A stretch of 64,000 nt of DNA from Pseudomonas matsuisoli. Its GTDB lineage: Bacteria > Pseudomonadota > Gammaproteobacteria > Pseudomonadales > Pseudomonadaceae. Positions 56,403-64,000 of the stretch are shown here, in pieces. Under the pieces are notes generated by a model that was not told the DNA's origin, did not search any database, and was given only the letters and a program-made list of their open reading frames with translations. The stretch covers positions 1 through 64,000 of the forward strand of contig NZ_BMPO01000009.1 in NCBI RefSeq assembly GCF_014647635.1, written 5' to 3'. Position 1 is the stretch's first letter. Every line of letters starts with the position of its first letter. Position numbers and translations under genes: made by a program.

Positions 56403-56530
56403 TTTTGATTGGCGCGCACGCTGCACGCCTCACAGTGATAGCCGAACGCGCGTGCTAGAATGCGCGCCGTTTTTTGCCCACGCTCCGGTTCGTGCCCCCT
56501 CCCGCGTTAAATGAGGTTCAGCGTTTTTCC

Positions 56531-58054
56531 ATGCGTTCCCTGAATTTTCACCTCAAGGTGCTGATCACCGTTCTGGTCAGCCTCGGTATTTTCGTCACCG
56601 CCTATCAAATCTTCGTTCTGAACATCCCGGTCAAAGCCAACGAAACCGACAACCTCTGGAACATCGATGCGAAGGTCGATTTCCAGGCGGCATCGTCCGG
56701 TCCCGTGAAGGCCCAGATGTTCCTGCCTCCGCTCGGGCAAGGCTTCATCAGCCTGAATGAAAGCTTCATTTCCAATAACTATGGCGTGAACGTGAATCGC
56801 GTGAACGCCAATCGCGTCATCACTTGGTCCGCGCGGCGGGCCAGCGGCAGCCAGACGCTGTATTACCGCCTCGTGTTGAGTCAGCGATACGGCAGTCAGC
56901 AGGACGAGGAAAACGGCCCGATCTATCGCGAAAGCCTGCCCGTGGAGGGCGCAGAACGGATCGCGGCCGAAGCCTTGCTGGCGCCGATCCGACAACACTC
57001 GGCGGACGTGGAAACCTTCGTCAGCGAAACCATTCGCCGGGTCAACAATAAGAACGACGATAACGCGCGACTGTTGCTTGGCGGTGACCCGACGGCGCAG
57101 CGCAAGGCTGCGGCCGTGGAACTGCTGCTATCGATGGCGCACGTGCCGCTGGAGCGCGTACATACATTGAAGCTGGCCGAAACACCGCAAACGCCTGAAC
57201 TCTGGCTGCGGAGCTACAACGGAAAACGCTGGCTATATTTCAACCCGGAAACCGGCGAACAAGGGCTGCCACGGGATCGCCTGTTATGGTGGACCGGTGC
57301 CGAACCGCTGTTGAAAGTCGACGGTGGGTCCCGGGCTAACGTGACCTTCACTATCGATCGAAGCGAGATCAATGCGATTCGCCTGGCGCAGATCGCGAAC
57401 CAGAACGCCAGCGCGTCGTTTCTCGAATATTCGCTCTACGGCCTGCCGCTTTCGACGCAGCAGACGTACCAGATCATGATCATGATCCCCATCGGCGTCT
57501 TGATCATTCTCATTCTCCGCAACCTAGGCGGCCTGCAGACGCTGGGAACGTTCACACCGGTATTGATCGCCCTAGCCTTTCGTGAGACGCAGCTTGGGTT
57601 TGGCATCGTTCTGTTCACGCTCATCACGGCCCTCGGGTTATCCCTGCGTTCGTACCTCGAACATCTGAAGCTGCAGATGCTGCCTAGGCTTTCCGTGGTG
57701 CTGACCTTCGTGGTGGTGCTGATCGCGGTCATCAGCCTGTTCAGTCATAAACTCGGGTTGGAACAAGGGCTGTCGGTCGCGCTGTTCCCGATGGTCATCC
57801 TGACGATGACTATCGAACGACTGTCGATCACCTGGGAAGAACGCGGCGCCGGGCATGCCATGAAAGTGGCCGCCGGCACGCTCATCGCCGCCACGCTCGC
57901 GCACCTGGTGATGAACATCGCTGCGCTGACGTACTTCATGTTCACCTTCCCGGCCACGCTGCTGATCCTGGTTGGCTTCATGCTGGCAATGGGGCGCTAC
58001 CGCGGTTATCGACTTACCGAGCTGATCCGCTTCAAAGCGTTCCTCAAGGAGTGA
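56531..58054 (+). CDS. Inactive transglutaminase fused to 7TM region (UUP1-type membrane protein)
   Basis: The 507-residue protein has one N-terminal helix (residues 8-28), a periplasmic domain of about 290 residues, then seven helices at about 320-500. The periplasmic part resembles a transglutaminase core, but the catalytic positions are changed: the His strand reads PELWLRSYNGKRWLYF and the Asp strand FNPETG in place of H-x-W and D-P. No catalytic Cys is seen near AAAVELLLSMAHVP. It matches the known 'inactive transglutaminase fused to 7TM' group that pairs with RimK-like ligases. The ATG at 56531 is preferred over upstream in-frame codons. The ligase gene starts ten bases after its stop. 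Confidence 0.85.
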   Translation: MRSLNFHLKVLITVLVSLGIFVTAYQIFVLNIPVKANETDNLWNIDAKVDFQAASSGPVKAQMFLPPLGQGFISLNESFISNNYGVNVNRVNANRVITWSARRASGSQTLYYRLVLSQRYGSQQDEENGPIYRESLPVEGAERIAAEALLAPIRQHSADVETFVSETIRRVNNKNDDNARLLLGGDPTAQRKAAAVELLLSMAHVPLERVHTLKLAETPQTPELWLRSYNGKRWLYFNPETGEQGLPRDRLLWWTGAEPLLKVDGGSRANVTFTIDRSEINAIRLAQIANQNASASFLEYSLYGLPLSTQQTYQIMIMIPIGVLIILILRNLGGLQTLGTFTPVLIALAFRETQLGFGIVLFTLITALGLSLRSYLEHLKLQMLPRLSVVLTFVVVLIAVISLFSHKLGLEQGLSVALFPMVILTMTIERLSITWEERGAGHAMKVAAGTLIAATLAHLVMNIAALTYFMFTFPATLLILVGFMLAMGRYRGYRLTELIRFKAFLKE

Positions 58055-58064
58055 GCAGGCAGAC

Positions 58065-59039
58065 ATGATCGGACTCTGGAGAACCTGGAAGGCCCTTGAA
58101 GCCAAGGGCATCATGGGCATCAACCGGCGTAACGCAGACTACGTGCTGAAGTACAACCGGCGCAGCCTGTATCCCATCGTGGATGACAAGATCATTACCA
58201 AGCAGCGCGCGATCGATGCCGGCATACAAGTACCGGAACTGTACGGAATCATCGAGACCGAAAAGCAGATCGAACGCCTGCATGAAATCGTCGGCGGCCG
58301 CTCGGACTTCGTGGTGAAGCCCGCGCAGGGCGCCGGTGGTGACGGCATTCTCGTGATCGCCGATCGATTCGAGGGTCGCTACAAGACGGTCTCAGGCAAG
58401 CTGGTCAGCCATGACGATATCGAACATCAGATTTCGAGCATTCTGACGGGCCTTTATTCCCTTGGCGGGCACCGGGACCGTGCACTGATCGAATACCGCG
58501 TAACGCCGGACCCGATCTTCAAAAGCATCAGCTACGAGGGCGTGCCTGACATTCGTATCATCGTCTTGATGGGATATCCCGTCATGGCCATGCTGCGCCT
58601 GCCCACCCGCCAATCCCATGGCAAGGCCAATTTGCACCAAGGGGCCATTGGCGTCGGCGTCGATCTCGCGTCCGGCCTGACATTGCAGGGATCCTGGCTG
58701 AACGACAAGATCAGCAAGCACCCAGATACGGGCAACCCGGTCGCTGACGTACAGCTACCGGACTGGGCGGGTTTCATGCACCTGGCCGCCAGCTGCTACG
58801 AGCTCTGTGGGCTGGGTTACATTGGCGTGGATATGGTGCTGGATCAGGAACGAGGGCCGTTGATCCTTGAACTCAACGCCAGACCGGGCTTGAACATACA
58901 GATTGCCAATGACTGCGGTCTGACCCTGCGCACGCACGCGGTAGAAGCGCATCTCGGGACGCTTTCGCAGCGAGGATTGACCGAAGATGTCCCCACACGC
59001 GTAGCATTTGCTCAGGGGCTGTTCGGACGTCAGGCTTAG
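58065..59039 (+). CDS. RimK-related alpha-L-glutamate ligase-like ATP-grasp protein
   Basis: The 324-residue ATP-grasp enzyme resembles RimK-like amide ligases that join amino acids to carboxyl groups. Visible parts are the nucleotide-binding lysine in DFVVKPAQGAGGDGILV, DIRIIVLMGYPVMAMLR, and the metal-binding C-terminal segment LILELNARPGLNIQIAN with Glu and Asn. It is soluble. It follows the 7TM protein by ten bases and shares its transcript, so the two probably act together on a peptide or peptidoglycan-like substrate (inference). Substrate unknown; glutamate is only suggested by family name. Confidence 0.88.
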   Translation: MIGLWRTWKALEAKGIMGINRRNADYVLKYNRRSLYPIVDDKIITKQRAIDAGIQVPELYGIIETEKQIERLHEIVGGRSDFVVKPAQGAGGDGILVIADRFEGRYKTVSGKLVSHDDIEHQISSILTGLYSLGGHRDRALIEYRVTPDPIFKSISYEGVPDIRIIVLMGYPVMAMLRLPTRQSHGKANLHQGAIGVGVDLASGLTLQGSWLNDKISKHPDTGNPVADVQLPDWAGFMHLAASCYELCGLGYIGVDMVLDQERGPLILELNARPGLNIQIANDCGLTLRTHAVEAHLGTLSQRGLTEDVPTRVAFAQGLFGRQA

Positions 59040-59191
59040 CGCGGTAACACCGGCGCATGGCATCCGACGATCAGGTGCCGGGGCAATCCGGCACTCATCG
59101 CCGCAAAACACTGTCTAGTTGGCGCCAGCCATTACTTCTTTCACGCCAACGCACTGCGATTCTCAGATCCGCGTTGCCATGGACATTCAAC

Positions 59192-60595
59192 ATGCCGATT
59201 TGCACCGCCCTACCGTTGCCCTACCAGTCGAACGCGGCCGCGCTTTTCGCTGCGCTTTCAGACGCACCGGGTGCGGTTTTGCTGGATTCTGGCCGGCCAG
59301 AGGCCGAGCGCGGCAGGTTCGACATTGCAAGCGCATGGCCGATCGAGCAGTTCATGCCGGAAGATCTGGAAGCGGGATCGATGTTTTTCACACGCCTGAA
59401 AGAGGCGCTTGAGCAGCTGGGGCCTGCGGCACCGCCCCTAGGCATGGACATCCCCTTCTGTGGCGGTCTGATCGGCTATCTCTCGTATGATTTTGGAACG
59501 CGGCTCGAGCGCCTTCCAGAAACAGCCAGTGATGACCTCCACCTGCCGCCTGCGCAGATGGGGCTGTATGACTGGGCGCTAGTGACCGATCACTGCACGC
59601 GCGCGACCTACGTCGTCTTTCATCCATCGGCAACCGCAGAGCGCCAGGCCGATCTATGCACCCGACTTCAAGCGTCGGCCCCGGCAAAAACCGATTTCCG
59701 TCTGCGTCGTGCCTTCTCGCGTGTCATTACCGAAGGCCAGTACCGAACCGCTATCGAGCAAATCCAGGCGTACATCACCGCGGGCGACTGCTATCAGGTC
59801 AACTACGCGCAGCGCTTCAGCAGCGAGTACGGTGGCGACCCCTGGTACGCATACCAAGCGCTACGATCAGCGTGCCCGACGCCGTTCTCGGCGTATCTGT
59901 CGCTGGGAGATGATCAAGCGATCCTTAGTTTATCGCCCGAGCGTTTCATTGCAGCGGATAGCGGCCATGTCGAAACGCGACCGATCAAGGGTACGCGGCC
60001 ACGTGGCGTGACGCCGGAGGACGATCGAGCCTTCGCCGACGACCTGCTTCACAGCGAGAAGGATCGCGCGGAAAATCTGATGATCGTGGACCTGCTCCGC
60101 AATGATCTGGGCCGCAGCTGTGCACCAGGAACCGTGCGCGTGCCGGAGCTGTTTTCACTTGAAAGTTATCCCAATGTGCACCATCTGGTAAGTAGCGTTC
60201 AGGGCATGCTGGCACCGGATAAAGATGTGTTCGATCTGTTGGCCGGCAGTTTTCCAGGCGGCTCGATCACCGGCGCCCCGAAGATCCGCGCGATGGAAAT
60301 CATCGATGAGCTCGAACCAACCTGTCGCGGTCCTTACTGCGGCTCGATCCTTTACCTCGATGTACGCGGGCGCATGGACAGTTCGATCAGCATCCGGACG
60401 CTACTCGCTTGGAACGGGCAAATCCATTGCTGGGGCGGCGGCGGCATCGTGGCTGACTCTGAATGGCGTAGTGAATACGAAGAATCGATCACCAAAGTGC
60501 GAGTGTTGCTGGAGACGCTCTCCCAATTCGTCGCGGAGCCGGGTGGTTCGCAAGACACCCGCGCTGCTAACATCGCGCCCCCACCGTGCAAATGA
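59192..60595 (+). CDS. pabB: Aminodeoxychorismate synthase component I
   Basis: The 467-residue chorismate-binding enzyme makes 4-amino-4-deoxychorismate for folate. The C-terminal domain has the diagnostic RPIKGTRPRG motif with Lys, where anthranilate synthases have Ala, and the GSFPGGSITGAPKIRAMEII signature. The N-terminal domain carries the GGLIGYLSYDF segment. The ATG at 59192 fits the start MPICTALPLPYQ; the 45 codons before it show no similarity. The ribosome site is weak. Followed 12 bases later by cysH. Confidence 0.93.
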   Translation: MPICTALPLPYQSNAAALFAALSDAPGAVLLDSGRPEAERGRFDIASAWPIEQFMPEDLEAGSMFFTRLKEALEQLGPAAPPLGMDIPFCGGLIGYLSYDFGTRLERLPETASDDLHLPPAQMGLYDWALVTDHCTRATYVVFHPSATAERQADLCTRLQASAPAKTDFRLRRAFSRVITEGQYRTAIEQIQAYITAGDCYQVNYAQRFSSEYGGDPWYAYQALRSACPTPFSAYLSLGDDQAILSLSPERFIAADSGHVETRPIKGTRPRGVTPEDDRAFADDLLHSEKDRAENLMIVDLLRNDLGRSCAPGTVRVPELFSLESYPNVHHLVSSVQGMLAPDKDVFDLLAGSFPGGSITGAPKIRAMEIIDELEPTCRGPYCGSILYLDVRGRMDSSISIRTLLAWNGQIHCWGGGGIVADSEWRSEYEESITKVRVLLETLSQFVAEPGGSQDTRAANIAPPPCK

Positions 60596-60607
60596 CAGGA
60601 GCCTTAC

Positions 60608-61228
60608 ATGACCTTCGACCTGCAGCGCATCAATTCCGAGCTCGGCCGAGATGCCGAAAAACTCGTTGAATGGGCATTAGGCCTTGGCAAATCCGCCATC
60701 TGCACGACGAATTTCCGTCCGTTCGAGGCGGTGATCCTGCACATGGTGACCCGAGTCAAGCCGGACATTCCGGTTGTATGGATGGACAACGGCTACAACA
60801 CCGAGGCCACCTATCGTTTCGCGGACGAGGTGACCAAGAAGCTCGACCTCAATCTGGATATCTATCTACCCAAGCGCACGCGTGCCCATCGTGAAGCCGT
60901 AGAAGGGTTGGTTCCGGCACTGGACGATCCAAAGCACGCTGCCTTTACCGAAGAGGTGAAACTCGAGCCGTTTGCCCGCGCGCTGCGGGAAAAGGCACCG
61001 GAAGTCTGGTTCACCGCACTGCGTGCATCCGACACCGCGGTACGGGCGCAGATGGACCCGGTCAGCCTCAATCAGGATGGCCTGATCAAAGTAGCGCCAT
61101 TGCTGCATTGGTCATCGAAAGACCTGTACGAGTACTTGGTCAAGCATGATCTACCGAACAACTTCGATTACGTCGATCCCACCAAGGGCGAAGAAAACCG
61201 CGAGTGCGGTCTTCATCTAAGCCACTGA
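60608..61228 (+). CDS. cysH: Short, divergent CysH-family PAPS/APS reductase
   Basis: The 206-residue protein belongs to the CysH family that reduces adenylylated sulfate to sulfite. It keeps the C-terminal catalytic ECGLH (Cys200) and PDIPVVWMDNGYN near residue 56. It lacks the CC...CxxC cluster of Fe-S APS reductases, so it is closer to the PAPS type. The usual SSSFG-type phosphate loop reads TTNFRPFE, and the GLR-R substrate motif reads ALRASDTA. It is about 40 residues shorter than E. coli CysH because the stretch before ECGLH is reduced. Cys32 and Cys200 are its only cysteines. GGAGCC precedes the ATG. cysB lies convergent next to it. Confidence 0.82.
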   Translation: MTFDLQRINSELGRDAEKLVEWALGLGKSAICTTNFRPFEAVILHMVTRVKPDIPVVWMDNGYNTEATYRFADEVTKKLDLNLDIYLPKRTRAHREAVEGLVPALDDPKHAAFTEEVKLEPFARALREKAPEVWFTALRASDTAVRAQMDPVSLNQDGLIKVAPLLHWSSKDLYEYLVKHDLPNNFDYVDPTKGEENRECGLHLSH

Positions 61229-61259
61229 TAGCCGATGGACCTGCGGCCAGCGTCCAGCC

Positions 61260-62234
<975 letters not shown>

Positions 62235-62395
62235 TCAGAACTCCTTGGCGGCACGATGGCGAAAAAGCGTTTATAACCAAAACAACACTATGTCGTCCAA
62301 CGTTAGATCATTATTAATCTTTTAGACCATGAGTGGGCGTACGCGAACTAACGCAGATAATAGGCAGCAAATACCCGACGATGCTTTGTGTACGG

Positions 62396-62881
62396 TCATA
62401 GGGGTGGCAGCATCGGCACGACATGAACCGGTACGGTGCATGTTTGTACGACCCGGTGTGCAGTACGGCCGAGCGGTGTTGGGGCATCGCCACCCTGGCT
62501 GCGGGTGCCGATTACGACCAGATCCACTCCAAGCGCCTTGGCTTGAGTGGTGATCACATCAGCCGGATCGCCTTGGATCGCCTGAACGGCACGAATGAGG
62601 TCGTGCCCCTGCTGCATGCTATCGAGCTCTTCTTTGAAAGATTCCAGTACACGCGCTTCGATAGACGTAAGAACAGCATCGAGGCCCTGCGCTTGAAGAT
62701 CCTGCAACTGCGCATCGCCGAGATACGTCCGCAGGACCGAATGCGCTAGAAGTCCCAACGGCTCAACCGCATGAACCACATACAGTTCTGCTTTGAAGGC
62801 TTGGGACTGTGAAAGCGCATGTTGTAATACGTACGGGGCGTAAAACCCCAAATCGGTCGCATACAGTATGGATCGAATCAT
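62396..62881 (-). CDS. Universal stress protein (UspA family)
   Basis: The 161-residue protein starts at the ATG at 62881 with GGAGG eight bases upstream; the longer reading is rejected. It has a UspA fold, MIRSILYATDLGFYAP at the N-terminus and VDLVVIGTRSQGG near residue 130, a variant of the ATP-binding G-x2-G-x9-G(S/T) loop. It may bind nucleotide. It is upstream of cysB on the same strand, with a 161-base gap, and divergent from the DAHP synthase. Confidence 0.88.
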   Translation of the reverse strand: MIRSILYATDLGFYAPYVLQHALSQSQAFKAELYVVHAVEPLGLLAHSVLRTYLGDAQLQDLQAQGLDAVLTSIEARVLESFKEELDSMQQGHDLIRAVQAIQGDPADVITTQAKALGVDLVVIGTRSQGGDAPTPLGRTAHRVVQTCTVPVHVVPMLPPL

Positions 62882-63154
62882 TACGGCCTCCTCGACACCT
62901 GATCTGGTGCGGCCCCGCTTGGATAAGCTTAGCAGGGCCGCGGCATGGCGCATGTCAATCGATGACTTACGCTCTAGGTATGTGGGCCGTTACGCGGTTT
63001 TGGTCTGCCGCCTACGCCCAGTGACCATCAGCGGGTCGGGCGGGCATTGTACTGGCGCGCCGGAACACGTTAAGGTTCGCCTCCCCCGCTCCGACACATC
63101 GGCCTATCTTCGCTAGACGGGGGGTAGCTGGCCCGTGACCCTGACGAGAAAACG

Positions 63155-64000
63155 ATGGCTGATTTACCGATAGACGACCTGAACGTCGCGTCCAATGAAA
63201 CGCTGATCACGCCCGAACAGCTAAAGCGTGAAATTCCTCTCACAACTGCTGCCGAACGAACCGTGACTGCAGGCCGTGCAGCGGTGCGCAACATCCTGGA
63301 CGGCAGCGATCACAGGCTCTTCATCGTGATCGGTCCTTGCTCGATACACGACCTGAAAGCGGCCAAGGAGTACGCACAACGTCTGAAGGCGTTAGCTGAA
63401 GAGGTCAGCGATACGCTTTTACTGGTAATGCGTGTTTATTTCGAAAAGCCCAGAACGACCGTGGGCTGGAAAGGCCTGATCAACGATCCCTATTTGGATG
63501 ATTCCTTCAAGATTCAAGACGGTCTGCATATCGGACGCCAACTGCTACTCGACCTTGCAGAACTGGGCCTGCCCACTGCGACCGAAGCACTGGATCCCAT
63601 TTCACCACAGTACCTTCAGGATCTGATCAGCTGGTCGGCCATCGGCGCACGTACGACCGAGTCTCAGACACACCGCGAAATGGCCTCCGGCCTCTCCTCG
63701 GCGGTGGGATTCAAGAACGGTACAGACGGGAGCCTGACTGTCGCCATCAACGCGCTGCAATCTGTCTCCCAACCTCATCGGTTCCTGGGGATCAACCAGC
63801 AAGGTGGCGTATCGATCGTCTCGACGAAAGGCAACCCTTACGGGCATGTGGTCCTGCGAGGCGGTAACGGCAAGCCGAACTACGATTCGGTTAGCGTCGC
63901 TGTCTGCGAGCAGCAACTCGCCAAGGCAAAGATTCGCCCTAACATCATGATCGATTGCAGCCACGCGAATTCGAACAAGGATCCGTCCCTGCAGCCGCTG
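63155..64000 (+). CDS. 3-deoxy-7-phosphoheptulonate synthase, truncated at window end
   Basis: The frame from the ATG at 63155 runs off the right edge after 282 codons; family members are about 350-360 residues. It is a class I (AroF/G/H-type) DAHP synthase, the entry enzyme of the shikimate pathway: FIVIGPCSIHD, RVYFEKPRTTVGWKG, INDPYLDDSF, ATEALDPISPQY, IGARTTESQTHREMASGLS, and IDCSHANSNKD at the end. Which feedback type (Tyr, Phe or Trp) cannot be settled from this part. Confidence 0.93.
   Translation, partial: MADLPIDDLNVASNETLITPEQLKREIPLTTAAERTVTAGRAAVRNILDGSDHRLFIVIGPCSIHDLKAAKEYAQRLKALAEEVSDTLLLVMRVYFEKPRTTVGWKGLINDPYLDDSFKIQDGLHIGRQLLLDLAELGLPTATEALDPISPQYLQDLISWSAIGARTTESQTHREMASGLSSAVGFKNGTDGSLTVAINALQSVSQPHRFLGINQQGGVSIVSTKGNPYGHVVLRGGNGKPNYDSVSVAVCEQQLAKAKIRPNIMIDCSHANSNKDPSLQPL

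Overview
The window is a 64 kb chromosomal segment of a gammaproteobacterium of the Pseudomonas / Stutzerimonas type. Supporting this are the oprF-sigX-cmpX-crfX-cmaX-rraA-ppsA/ppsR block, the fabA-fabB pair, miaE, a GntR-regulated prpBC-acnD-prpF-prpD operon, Pseudomonas-type REP sequences, and the pabB/cysH/cysB/DAHP synthase order at the right end. The genus is an inference from gene content; no rRNA or tRNA gene is visible. Almost everything is housekeeping core genome, with GC near 60% by eye. The first ~1.5 kb differs: an IS3-type insertion sequence end, an unrecognised protein of lower GC, and a small membrane ORF.

Layout. 1-1.5 kb: IS end and accessory genes. 1.6-5.9 kb: tesA divergent from the ybbA/ybbP ABC transporter, then greB. 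6-9.6 kb: a lone WecG/TagA-type glycosyltransferase, tatD and a chemotaxis receptor. 9.6-13.5 kb: the tgpA / DUF58 / MoxR operon. 13.6-17.7 kb: small envelope proteins, an alpha/beta hydrolase, sixA, a DUF4389 protein and gpsA. 18-20 kb: fabA-fabB. 20-24.7 kb: a two-gene operon of an MHYT-PAS hybrid kinase and an HD-GYP response regulator. 25-27 kb: htpG with a clear sigma-32 type promoter. 27-34 kb: MAPEG, glnS-cysS, ppiB-lpxH, and DUF1289-miaE. 34-39.5 kb: acnB with a structured leader, alaC, two small lipoproteins, and an uncharacterised gene under a LexA box. 39.5-47.7 kb: oprF, sigX, cmpX, crfX, cmaX, rraA, and divergent ppsA/ppsR. 47.7-56.3 kb: methylcitrate cycle operon with its GntR regulator and a nested REP cluster. 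56.5-59 kb: a membrane protein with a degenerate transglutaminase domain next to an ATP-grasp ligase. 59-64 kb: pabB, a short divergent cysH, cysB, a universal stress protein and a truncated DAHP synthase.

Functional themes. Carbon entry is well represented: acnB, ppsA with its kinase/phosphatase ppsR, and the complete methylcitrate cycle (PrpC, PrpD, AcnD with PrpF, PrpB). Envelope homeostasis is the second theme: sigX, its porin target oprF, mechanosensitive-like cmpX, lpxH and fabAB. Signalling includes one predicted c-di-GMP phosphodiesterase module and one chemoreceptor.

The points most worth following are: the LexA-box gene at 39129-39434; the inactive-transglutaminase / ATP-grasp pair at 56531-59039; the long inverted repeat and stem-loop before acnB; the nested REP cluster that supplies the acnD stop codon; and the CysH homologue lacking the usual substrate-loop signature. 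I found no CRISPR array, prophage or complete mobile element.
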